From contig JAZURZ010000081.1 in the NCBI GenBank assembly GCA_045606465.1, forward strand, positions 1 to 40,524: 40,524 bases of DNA, written 5' to 3'. Below the pieces are notes generated by a model. It saw nothing but the letters and a program-made list of their open reading frames with translations. It did not search any database and had not been told where the DNA came from. Below are positions 1-8,480 of the stretch, in pieces. The stretch comes from CAKSQL01 sp045606465. Lineage in GTDB: Bacteria; Bacillota; Clostridia; UBA1381. Position numbers and translations under genes: made by a program. Positions within the stretch are counted from its first letter, which is position 1. The number at the start of each line of letters is the position of its first letter.

Positions 1-142
1 TATTAAGAATGCATTAAAATATAGCATATATAAATAGGAAAGAAATTTTTTAAAAAACAAAAATTAACGACGAAAATAACGCATAAATAAATTATGCTTA
101 CAAATATATTGAAAAATATTGAGAGGAGAGAATACGACAAAA

Positions 143-2878
143 ATGAAAGGAAAAACACTTAAATGGATAGCGTCGGCCACGCTTGCGGCATGCATTGCCC
201 CGATGTTTTCGCTTCCTGCCTTTGCGGCAGAACAAACCTATTATGCATATCCTGCAAATCTTGATTTTGAGGATACTTATGCTAAATGGGCATTGGGCTG
301 GGGAATGGCACACGAGGCTGTGGAAAACGAAAGGTATGGAAGGGCATTAAAACTAAAAGCCTCTGACACAATACATATCAACTTCGGTGACACCTCTTAT
401 TTGAGTCTTTACTATAATAAGGCAGTAAATTCAGGAAAACACATTATTGAATTTGATTATAAAATGCCAAGTGCAAATACAGAGATTGAAATGTATGCCT
501 ACTCGGTAAGCGACGCCGACACAAGTGTCATGGAATCGCAACGGGGAATGATAACCTTCAGTGGCACAAACCTTAAAAATTATCAGACGGGAGCAACTTT
601 AGCGTCGGGAATTTCGGCGATTGGTGAATGGCGACATTGCGAGATGCTTGTTGACCTTGATGCAAACACCGCGCAGGTTTTCATAAATGGAGCTCCAAAA
701 GCCACTTTGAATTTGTCAAATATGTCAATTCACGGTCTTGCAAGAATATCCTTTAGGGTTCCAGAGTCGGCAGGGTATGCTCTTATGGATAATATCATCA
801 TAAAAGCAGCGCCTGCAAAGGTAAGCGTTAAAGCTACCTACACCAGAGACAGAAGAGTAAGGCTTGATTTTGACCAAAGTATGCCTGGCTTTTCAACATC
901 TGATGTGACAGTTACAGCAACTCCTCCCGGAGGGACGGCAGAAAGCGTGGCAGTTACCAATGTTACAAGGTCAGATTTGAAGATTGTTTATCTTAGATTG
1001 GCAAAAGTGATTAATGGATATGACTATACTGTCAATGTAGGAGCAAACTCAATTTATGGCACAAGCGTTGCGGCTACATCAAGCTACGCACCTGTCGAAG
1101 TTGGAATAAACCAAAGCTGGAACTTTGAAAATGGCTTTGAGGGAACGTCAAACCTTGACCAGACCCTCACAACAATAGAAACCGACGCCAACAGAGGCAG
1201 CTACTTAAAATATAATGGTAATGAGGAAATCAAATTCCTTGCTGACGATAGCTTTGATGAGAGTGAATATGTTGTGTCTTATGATGCGAGACTTGACAGC
1301 CAAAGCACAAAAAAGAGCATTGAGGTAGATACCCTCGACGCTGATGGCAACAATGCGAACCTTGAAATGTGGTGGACTGATGGAAACATCGCAGGCCACG
1401 AAAACAGTGGACGCCTTGAAAGATTAGAAGCCTTCGGAATGGATACATGGTACAGAATAGATAATATAATTGATGTATCAAATGGAACTGCGATGGTCTA
1501 TATGGACGGAGTGCTCATAGGTACAATTCCTGCAAGTGCGGCATTCCCCGAAATGGAGCCAATTGAAAGCTTAAAAGGAACTTCCATTTCATTAGAGCAA
1601 GGCGCAATTGATAATGTAAGAATTAAAAATGTGTCGGGCGCATATAACGCAACACTTTCGGCAAATGACAATAAATTGTATGTTGACTTTGACGAAACTA
1701 CAACGGGACTTTCCTCATCAAGCTTTACGCTAACCAAAACCCTGTCGGGAACAACAACCTCCCAAAGCTTTGCTCTTAGTTATCAGGATGGAACAAGGGC
1801 AGTGCTTGAGCCTTCCGGCGGTCTTACAAATGGAGCAACCTATAATTTAACTCTTAATAATGTAACTTCATTTTTAGGAAAGAGCCCCGCAAATGCAAAC
1901 CTTTCGGTAACAATAAAAGCAGAAACCATTGGCGATATACGATTTGAAGACTCTTTTGGAAACATAAGCGATTCTTCGGCGGTTTCTCCCAAGACTCGCA
2001 AAATTATAATCCCCTATCCTAATGGAGTATCAACAGAGGGAACAGTTGAGCTTTTGTGCGGAACAACTCCGACTTCCTTTACAACAAGCTATGATGCAAC
2101 AACAAAAGCATTAACTCTTACATTAAGTGACTTCCTTAGCGGCGAAACAACCTATACCATAAAGCAAAGCGGCTGGAAGAATGCTTCGGGTGTAAGCTAT
2201 TTGGCAAGCGAAACTGAATTTACAACCCTTGCGGAAAACGCATCGGTACTTCCGACGGGAGAATATTTAGAGGTAAAGGAAATCAACTATCAGACTAACG
2301 AAATAACTGCGGTAGTTAAAAATATGCCGACTAATAAAATGACGGCGATACAGGTTCTTCGCCCAGGCAAAACTCTACAAGATGTTCGAAGCGAAGGAAT
2401 ACTTGCCCTTTGCTACATCGGACAACCGACCATGGGTGAAAAGGAAAGCGAATTTACCTTCTATGCTGCAACCGACGGAGAATATACAATCTATGCAAAT
2501 GTCGGCGGTACAATGGTAAGCCTTGGCTCGGAGATATATCATAATCTCGGAGCAAGCGTAACTCTTACTCAGAACGGAAAAGAAATAACTGATTTTGCAA
2601 ACATTGCAAGTGGCGTTCCGCTAAAAGCAACCCTTCTTATAGATAATAGCTGTCAGAACAATTGCGACTATATGCTGGTTTGCGGCATTTATAAAGGGAA
2701 TAAGCTTGTTGGAGTAAATTCCGCTACAGACACAATCACAAATGATATGCCTACTGATACAAAGAGTGTAACTCTTGAAATCGGACAGACTACAGAGTTT
2801 GATAAAGTAAAGGTCTTCGCATGGCGAGACTTAACAAAACTTGTTCCCATTGTGGGAAGTCTTGAGATTAACCAATAA
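143..2878 (+). CDS. Secreted multidomain LamG-like/Ig-like protein (paralog 1)
   Basis: The predicted product is 911 aa. The ATG at 143 is chosen over an in-frame TTG at 119 because AGGAG lies at 124-128 and the signal peptide follows directly (basic start, hydrophobic core, LPAFAA cleavage region near residue 28). By eye the mature protein holds a LamG-like beta-sandwich (~35-225), an Ig-like module with SbsA-type strands (~230-320), a second LamG-like sandwich (~330-500) ending in IDNVRIKN, two further Ig-like modules (~505-705) and a C-terminal beta-rich region (~710-911) that includes VFAWRDL. The same layout recurs in the next two genes, so these are tandem paralogs. No catalytic motif, SLH repeat or sortase signal is visible. 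A role in binding extracellular polysaccharide is inferred from the fold types and from the downstream glycosidases; specificity is unknown. Confidence 0.85.
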   Translation: MKGKTLKWIASATLAACIAPMFSLPAFAAEQTYYAYPANLDFEDTYAKWALGWGMAHEAVENERYGRALKLKASDTIHINFGDTSYLSLYYNKAVNSGKHIIEFDYKMPSANTEIEMYAYSVSDADTSVMESQRGMITFSGTNLKNYQTGATLASGISAIGEWRHCEMLVDLDANTAQVFINGAPKATLNLSNMSIHGLARISFRVPESAGYALMDNIIIKAAPAKVSVKATYTRDRRVRLDFDQSMPGFSTSDVTVTATPPGGTAESVAVTNVTRSDLKIVYLRLAKVINGYDYTVNVGANSIYGTSVAATSSYAPVEVGINQSWNFENGFEGTSNLDQTLTTIETDANRGSYLKYNGNEEIKFLADDSFDESEYVVSYDARLDSQSTKKSIEVDTLDADGNNANLEMWWTDGNIAGHENSGRLERLEAFGMDTWYRIDNIIDVSNGTAMVYMDGVLIGTIPASAAFPEMEPIESLKGTSISLEQGAIDNVRIKNVSGAYNATLSANDNKLYVDFDETTTGLSSSSFTLTKTLSGTTTSQSFALSYQDGTRAVLEPSGGLTNGATYNLTLNNVTSFLGKSPANANLSVTIKAETIGDIRFEDSFGNISDSSAVSPKTRKIIIPYPNGVSTEGTVELLCGTTPTSFTTSYDATTKALTLTLSDFLSGETTYTIKQSGWKNASGVSYLASETEFTTLAENASVLPTGEYLEVKEINYQTNEITAVVKNMPTNKMTAIQVLRPGKTLQDVRSEGILALCYIGQPTMGEKESEFTFYAATDGEYTIYANVGGTMVSLGSEIYHNLGASVTLTQNGKEITDFANIASGVPLKATLLIDNSCQNNCDYMLVCGIYKGNKLVGVNSATDTITNDMPTDTKSVTLEIGQTTEFDKVKVFAWRDLTKLVPIVGSLEINQ

Positions 2879-2940
2879 AAACCTTTTTTGGAAAATAAAT
2901 AAAGTGAAAAATAAAAAACAAAAAAAAGGAGAATACAATT

Positions 2941-5433
2941 ATGAAAAACAAAAAGAAAATTTCATTGGTACTTGCAATCAGCCTTATTATGAGCTTGCTT
3001 TGCGTAGTTCCTGCAAGTGCGGCAACATATCCTTTCCAGTACTATAAACCTGGGACAGTTTGGGACTTTGAAACTGGTTATGTTGAGGGCGATCCGAAAG
3101 TTCTTTTAGAAACAGGAACACCTACAGGTAATGCACTAAAGCTTTTGACTGGTGCCCAGATAAATATCTATTTCGGTCCCAATAGTAACCAACAGCGTGA
3201 TTGGGCTTTGGGCGATGGCGATTATTTGATGAGCGTGGATATTATGATGTCAAAAGTTCATGCAAACTCTTTGTTTAGAACCTATGTTGCGACAAGAAAA
3301 ACCAGAAACCCTGACACATGGTCTGCGCAAGAAGTTTTGTGGTCTGCAAGTGGTGCACAATTCTCTGTGGGTTACGGGGGCGGAGCGACAGGTGCCCCTG
3401 GATATGAGAAAAATCAGTGGGTACACCTTGACTTCCTTTTTCACTTTGGTGAAGAAATTCGTATAGAAAAGGACAAGGAGGGCAACGAAAAGAAAGTGCG
3501 TGTACGTCCTACCGTTGATGTGTATCAGGATGGAAAATACACTGGAACTGTGGATTTGACAGTTCCGGTTGAAAACCAGAGAATTGATGGTATGTGTGGA
3601 ATAATCTGGCAGATGAATGACTCATCGAAAACCGAGCCGTCAGGCTATGTTCTTTTGGATAACTTCCAGGTAAGAGCTTTTGATGAGAACATTTCATCAA
3701 ATCTTGAAATGACAGACAAAAATGAGCTGAAGATGACAGTTTCAGAAACCTTTGCAGACCTTAAAAAAGAGCATATTACCTTAACACGCCAACCCTTGAC
3801 AGGCGGTCTTGAAGAGAAAATCGACTTTGAAATTTTGGAAGCAAAGGGCGACACCATCACAATAAAGCCTGATGTTCTTGACAGTGGCTATAAATACACA
3901 GTTGATGTTTCAAAGCTTAGCACATTTGATAAGGTTATTCCCCAGGCAAGCGTTGACTTTTACAAAACAACCGATGTAAATTATTTCTGGGATTTTGAAA
4001 GTGGCGAAAGCTTTAAGGGAACTAAGAATGAGCACGCATTTGTTTTAGAAGAAAAAAGAGGAAAGGTGCTTGATATAAATGGAACTGACACACTTTCCTT
4101 TAAGATGGATGAAAAGCTTGAAAGCGGAAGATATATTGTTTCTTATGATGTAAAGCTTGACGAGGGCGACAAAAAAATAGGCTATATCCGCCCAGCAGTT
4201 GATAAAGCGTTTGGTAACTATGTAATTTTCGACCCTGCAAATGGCTTCCAGGCAATAGATAATGTTCAAACTCAAAGCTTTATCGGCGGAGCGAAAAAAG
4301 AGCTTGAAGCAGGCGTTTGGTACAGAATGGATAACGTTTTTGACTTAAATAAAAAGACTTCAAACATTTATATTAATGGCGAATTCTTTGGAGAAACAAG
4401 ACTTTGGGACAAAATGGCTTCAAAGAACACGCCAATGACAGGCTTTAATGGCATTAATGTTCAGTGGATAGAGGGAGCAGCAAGCCTTGACAACATAAGA
4501 ATCAAGGACTTGGACGGAAAATATAACGCAAGCGCAACTCTTGAAAACGACAAGCTTTATGTTGATTTTGAAGAAACAACACTTGGACTTAAAGCCTCAA
4601 ACTTCTCAGTGGCAGTTTCAGACTCAATGTACGAAAAGGGCTCAAAAGTAGGTTTTGACCTTATTTATCAGGATGGTGCAAGAGCAACACTCCAGCTTAA
4701 AGAACAACCCACAGAAGGAAAGTACTACCATATCGAATTAAATGGAGTAACATCTTTCTTGAATAGTAAAATAGAAGATAACACAATTTTGGCAGTTGCA
4801 CAAGGTGCAGAGCAGAGTTACATAAAGGAAATTAAACTCATTGACGCATATGGCAACAAGACAGATGTTGATAAGGCAAGCTCTGCAACCAAGGCGATTG
4901 AGGTTTCAATTCCCAAGGGTGCAAAGGACGACGTGGCAAATGGCGCAATCGTTGTTGACGCTGCTGGCACACCAGTCAGCGGAAATTTGAGCTATGATAG
5001 TGCTAAGAGAACAATGACTCTTACACTTAACACACTCATTGGCGCGAATGCTTCCTGCAATGTTTCAGTAAGCGGAATCCTTGACGAAAATGGAGTGGCA
5101 TACCCCGCAGCAACCGCTTCTTTTGACACACCAGAAGAAATTTTAGACTTTGCAGATCTCAAACTTACAAAGAGCTCAGGCTCTGCAAAAGTTTCATTCA
5201 ATTGCGTAAACACAAAGGAAAACTTTGAAGGCTATGTAGTTGTTTCAGGCTACAAGGATGGCTTCTTAACCTATGCAGACGTAAAGCCTGTTGAATTGTC
5301 TAAAAATAGTGCAGAGATTAAAACAGAAGTTACCTTTACAAATGAAAAAATCGCAGAGTGTGACACACTTTCAACATATATCTGGAATGGCTGGACAAAT
5401 ATAAGCCCGATTATGCAAAATGTGGCACAATAA
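2941..5433 (+). CDS. Secreted multidomain LamG-like/Ig-like protein (paralog 2)
   Basis: The predicted product is 830 aa. AGGAG sits about 9 nt before the ATG. A signal peptide covers residues 1-27 (VPASAA cleavage region). The layout copies the upstream gene: LamG-like domain 1 beginning with VWDFETG, an Ig-like module, LamG-like domain 2 beginning with FWDFESG, the signature GVWYRMDNVFDLN, then DNIRIKDLDG followed by a stretch resembling YNATLS...LYVDFEET in its paralogs, Ig-like modules, and a C-terminal module with TYIWNGW. Only 62 bp without a terminator separate it from paralog 1, so the two are probably co-transcribed. A strong hairpin follows the stop. It is most likely a secreted glycan-binding or wall-associated protein; this is inferred from fold and context, and no enzymatic residues are recognised. 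Confidence 0.85.
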   Translation: MKNKKKISLVLAISLIMSLLCVVPASAATYPFQYYKPGTVWDFETGYVEGDPKVLLETGTPTGNALKLLTGAQINIYFGPNSNQQRDWALGDGDYLMSVDIMMSKVHANSLFRTYVATRKTRNPDTWSAQEVLWSASGAQFSVGYGGGATGAPGYEKNQWVHLDFLFHFGEEIRIEKDKEGNEKKVRVRPTVDVYQDGKYTGTVDLTVPVENQRIDGMCGIIWQMNDSSKTEPSGYVLLDNFQVRAFDENISSNLEMTDKNELKMTVSETFADLKKEHITLTRQPLTGGLEEKIDFEILEAKGDTITIKPDVLDSGYKYTVDVSKLSTFDKVIPQASVDFYKTTDVNYFWDFESGESFKGTKNEHAFVLEEKRGKVLDINGTDTLSFKMDEKLESGRYIVSYDVKLDEGDKKIGYIRPAVDKAFGNYVIFDPANGFQAIDNVQTQSFIGGAKKELEAGVWYRMDNVFDLNKKTSNIYINGEFFGETRLWDKMASKNTPMTGFNGINVQWIEGAASLDNIRIKDLDGKYNASATLENDKLYVDFEETTLGLKASNFSVAVSDSMYEKGSKVGFDLIYQDGARATLQLKEQPTEGKYYHIELNGVTSFLNSKIEDNTILAVAQGAEQSYIKEIKLIDAYGNKTDVDKASSATKAIEVSIPKGAKDDVANGAIVVDAAGTPVSGNLSYDSAKRTMTLTLNTLIGANASCNVSVSGILDENGVAYPAATASFDTPEEILDFADLKLTKSSGSAKVSFNCVNTKENFEGYVVVSGYKDGFLTYADVKPVELSKNSAEIKTEVTFTNEKIAECDTLSTYIWNGWTNISPIMQNVAQ

Positions 5434-5450
5434 AATTTGTTTTAAAATTA

Positions 5451-5501
5451 CTTACTCTCAAAAGCAAAAAGCTAAAATCTGCCTTTTGCTTTTGAGGTAA
5501 G
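5451..5501 (+). terminator. Strong hairpin, probable terminator of paralogs 1-2
   Basis: Positions 5456-5469 and 5484-5496 form a 13-bp stem (CTCAAAAGCAAAA with TTTTGCTTTTGAG). It is extended by CTTAC/GTAAG with one bulged T, around a 14-nt loop. It starts 18 bp after the stop codon. The run that follows is mainly A and then T, so the U-tract is not classical, but the stem is long. Confidence 0.6.
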
Positions 5502-5813
5502 AAAAAAACATTTTTTAAATTATTTTAAGGAAATAGAGCAAAAATGCTTTATTTTATAAAATGGTAAATTAAGAAAATTAAAATTTTTCAAAAAAAGACA
5601 ATGTCGCAAATTAATGAAAGTTTTTTTATCAGGCAAAAGAAAAACTTCCATCTTGCCCAATTTGTTAGCAGGAAAAATAAAAATGTAATAAAAAACTTTA
5701 AAATTCACGCTCACACAAAGTTTTGCTACGTTTTAATTTTTTCTTGCGTGGCAAAGAAATTTTTTAAAAAATTTTAATTTTCAAGATTTAGCAAAATCTC
5801 TTCAATTTTTAAA
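5502..5813. other. Long AT-rich intergenic region without a gene
   Basis: About 310 bp separate the terminator hairpin from the Shine-Dalgarno site of the next gene. I see no coding potential that resembles its neighbours, no RNA gene and no clear -35/-10 pair. It is dominated by A and T runs. The promoter of paralog 3 must presumably lie here, because the preceding hairpin should end upstream transcripts. Confidence 0.5.
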
Positions 5814-5829
5814 AGGAGGAAATAAAAAA

Positions 5830-8262
5830 ATGAAAAAGAAACTTATTTCAGCCCTTATGGCTGTAACAGTTTTAACAAGTGCTTTTAGTATGATTGCAAG
5901 TGCAGAAGTGCCCTATAAGGGATACTTCTCAGGCGGAACATACAATCTTTCCCTAAACGCAGTTCAGGACTTTTCTGAAGACTTGTCAGGTGTTTCAAAG
6001 CAATCAAATAGTGACATGCAGATTTCTACAGTTCACGGTTACGGAAACGTTATAAACCTTGACAACAGTCAAACTTATGTCATGAACCTTCCTGAGGTTA
6101 TGGACCCATCAAACAAATATTTGTTGAGCTTTGACATGAAAATTCCTAAAAATGATCAAGACAGAGGACATTTTGAGATTTTCTCAAACACTACAGAGGA
6201 TACCGAAACCTTCTCAAAGATTGATTTTCTCATGACTTATAACGGAAGATTCTGGGATAACACCTTTAACGTTGCTTTGGGCGGACATTCTAATATGTAC
6301 ACCAGCGACTGGGTGCATATTGATATGATTTTCAATTATGAAGAAAATATGCTGCTTGTTTATTCTTCTAATGGAGCAGACGGTAGCACAAGTTTAAGTT
6401 CTTCAACTGATAACGCCGCAAGAGAAATTAATCAGATTAATAAAATTCAGTTCCGTATGTACGATCTTGCTCCTGGTGATGACAGCAGATGGTATTTTGA
6501 TAACATTTATTTAAACAAAATCGAAAACAATACTGATGCAGGCGATGGAATTATTAAGCGTGTTGGCTCAAATAAGCTTGAGATTAACTTCTTAAAAACT
6601 CTCAGTGCTACAACTGATTGGGAATCAGATTTAAAGGTTACACGCACAGCGTTGGATGGCTCGGTAACTGACGAAGAGGTAACCTTCTACTTAGACGAGT
6701 TTTCTAACAATAAGGTTGTTATTGAGCTTGAAGACTTTAAAGCAGGCTACAAATACAAGGTGACAACATCAGCAAAGTCAGCTTCAGGATTGGATTTAAC
6801 AGTTCCCGAAGTTAAAGTAGCTGCTCAAAACAAATTTGACGTTTCATGGGATTTTGAAAATGGTCCTATGTCAGGTTTTGCTGCAAGCGATCGTGGTCTT
6901 GGCGGTCAGGCATCTGTTTTGGAGAGCTGGAGTATGCCTTTCAAGATTCCTGAAAGTGTAGGCGGAACATATTTGTTGTCATATGATTTTTATGATAGAA
7001 AAAACTACCGCACAACAATCTATTCAGGTGCCGGAAATGCAGCACTGTCTAGTATCTCTGATGGTGACGGATTTAGAAGATATAAGGAAAACGGATTTGC
7101 CACTGGTAATTACGCATTTTCGGGAACAACAAGCAATGGCCTTATCGGAGCACATATGCTGCCTACCGGTGTTTGGTACAGATTTGACCATGTGATGTAT
7201 ATTGATGAAGGCTATGCAGATGTATATATTGATGGTGTTTATGTTGCAAAGCAGCCTTTGTGGGATGCATGGCAATCAGCGGAAACAAAGAACAACCCAA
7301 TAGCAGTATTTAAGGGTACTCAACTATATGGACAAAAAGGAACAATTATAGACAACGTAAGAATTAAGAGTATAGAAAACACATATAATGCAACTCTTAG
7401 TGCAAAAGACAAGTATGTGTTTGTTGACTTTAATGAGACAACTCTTGGCTTGACTGAAGACAATTTTGCTCTTAGCATGAAGTCATCACCTACTGCTGAT
7501 GCAGAAGACGTTGATTTTACTTTGGCATATACAAATCAGACAAGAGCAGTTCTCGAACTTGATTCAAATATAGTCGGCGGAGCAACCTATACTGTAAGAA
7601 TGACAGGAGTAGCTTCAACTTTCGAAACTCCTCTTGCTTCAAATTCAGTTTCCTACACTGTTCCTTCAATGGCAAACAATGTAAAATTTGTTAACACTGA
7701 TGGAGAAGAAAGCGAAAAAGACGCAGTAGCATCTGACACAAATGAAATTAAAATTTATTTCGAAAATGGTTTAGATGAAGCTACATCTGCTTTGGATTAC
7801 TCACTTGTAACAGGCGAAGACACTGTTTCATTGACAGAAAGCTATGATGAAGAAACAAAAGTTCTTACACTTACTTCTGCAACACTTTTGGGAGCAGGTA
7901 AGGATTACACCTTCACCTTCACAGGTGCAGCTGACTCGAGCTTCAACTACTATGATGATATTGAAATCAACTTCACAACAGGCGCAGCTGTTACAAAGCT
8001 TTCTAACCCAACCCTTACAAATGAAACTGTAAGCGTTCCTTATGTAAACACAGGCGCAGCAGCTACCTATAAGGCAATCTTTGCGTCATACAATGGAACA
8101 AAGCTTGAAGCTGTTTCAATAAAGGATTTAACAATCGCTGCTGACGAAAAAGACACAGCTACAGCTACAGGCGAAAACCTCGGCTCATATACAAAGCTTT
8201 CAGTATTTGTATGGGATAGCGTAGAGGCAATGAACCCCAAAACTTCACCAGCAAGCAACTAA
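5830..8262 (+). CDS. Secreted multidomain LamG-like/Ig-like protein (paralog 3)
   Basis: The predicted product is 810 aa, with a near-ideal AAAAGGAGG ribosome-binding site and a signal peptide (MIASAE cleavage region near residue 25). It shares the two-sandwich layout of the previous two genes: first LamG-like domain with SDWVHIDMIF, Ig-like module, second LamG-like domain starting SWDFENG with GVWYRFDHVMYID, DNVRIKSIENTYNATLSA, an Ig-like module, and a C-terminal end with VFVWDSVEAMNP. That V-F-x-W tail motif is one I recall from C-termini of large clostridial secreted enzymes, but I cannot check this. It is separated from paralog 2 by a terminator and ~400 bp, so it probably forms its own unit. 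It may bind glycan at the surface; no catalytic residues were recognised. Confidence 0.85.
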   Translation: MKKKLISALMAVTVLTSAFSMIASAEVPYKGYFSGGTYNLSLNAVQDFSEDLSGVSKQSNSDMQISTVHGYGNVINLDNSQTYVMNLPEVMDPSNKYLLSFDMKIPKNDQDRGHFEIFSNTTEDTETFSKIDFLMTYNGRFWDNTFNVALGGHSNMYTSDWVHIDMIFNYEENMLLVYSSNGADGSTSLSSSTDNAAREINQINKIQFRMYDLAPGDDSRWYFDNIYLNKIENNTDAGDGIIKRVGSNKLEINFLKTLSATTDWESDLKVTRTALDGSVTDEEVTFYLDEFSNNKVVIELEDFKAGYKYKVTTSAKSASGLDLTVPEVKVAAQNKFDVSWDFENGPMSGFAASDRGLGGQASVLESWSMPFKIPESVGGTYLLSYDFYDRKNYRTTIYSGAGNAALSSISDGDGFRRYKENGFATGNYAFSGTTSNGLIGAHMLPTGVWYRFDHVMYIDEGYADVYIDGVYVAKQPLWDAWQSAETKNNPIAVFKGTQLYGQKGTIIDNVRIKSIENTYNATLSAKDKYVFVDFNETTLGLTEDNFALSMKSSPTADAEDVDFTLAYTNQTRAVLELDSNIVGGATYTVRMTGVASTFETPLASNSVSYTVPSMANNVKFVNTDGEESEKDAVASDTNEIKIYFENGLDEATSALDYSLVTGEDTVSLTESYDEETKVLTLTSATLLGAGKDYTFTFTGAADSSFNYYDDIEINFTTGAAVTKLSNPTLTNETVSVPYVNTGAAATYKAIFASYNGTKLEAVSIKDLTIAADEKDTATATGENLGSYTKLSVFVWDSVEAMNPKTSPASN

Positions 8263-8300
8263 TATTGTTGCATTTGATGGAGACTGGGTTGGACTTTAGT

Positions 8301-8323
8301 ATTATAAAAGTAGATTTTATAAT
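8301..8323 (+). other. AT-rich stem-loop after paralog 3
   Basis: ATTATAAAA, loop GTAGA, TTTTATAAT is a perfect 9-bp inverted repeat. It begins 38 bp after the stop of paralog 3. It has no U-tract, so its role as a terminator is uncertain. It may instead belong to the structured leader of the next gene. Confidence 0.4.
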
Positions 8324-8340
8324 AGATAACAAAACTCACA

Positions 8341-8402
8341 TGTCCTGAGAGTCTTTAGGTAGGGTGCTGCCGATAGCTTCGGCAGCGCCTGACCCTCGGG
8401 CA
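8341..8402 (+). ncRNA. GC-rich structured segment, possible leader RNA
   Basis: This is an island of GC-rich sequence in a very AT-rich gap. GCTGCCGA (8366-8373) pairs with TCGGCAGC (8379-8386) around loop TAGCT. AGGGT (8361-8365) can pair with ACCCT (8392-8396), and CCTGAG (8344-8349) with CTCGGG (8395-8400). The last two pairings overlap, so they could be alternatives. It lies ~80 nt before the glycosidase gene at 8481. It matches no riboswitch class that I can recognise. It could be a cis-regulatory leader, a processing stem or a plain stabilising hairpin. Confidence 0.35.
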
Positions 8403-8480
8403 AAACAAGAAAAGAATTGTTAAAACAAGCAAATAAGAGAAATAAAAAGATTTTAAAAAAATCTTTTGAAAGGATAGATT

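Noticed and set aside
119..142. TTG start of the first secreted gene
   Set aside because: The Shine-Dalgarno AGGAG lies downstream of this TTG, and the signal peptide starts at the ATG at 143.
8341..8402. Cyclic-di-GMP or T-box riboswitch
   Set aside because: The segment ends in GGGCAAAAC and has AGGGTG, which recall parts of those classes, but the remaining conserved core bases are missing.
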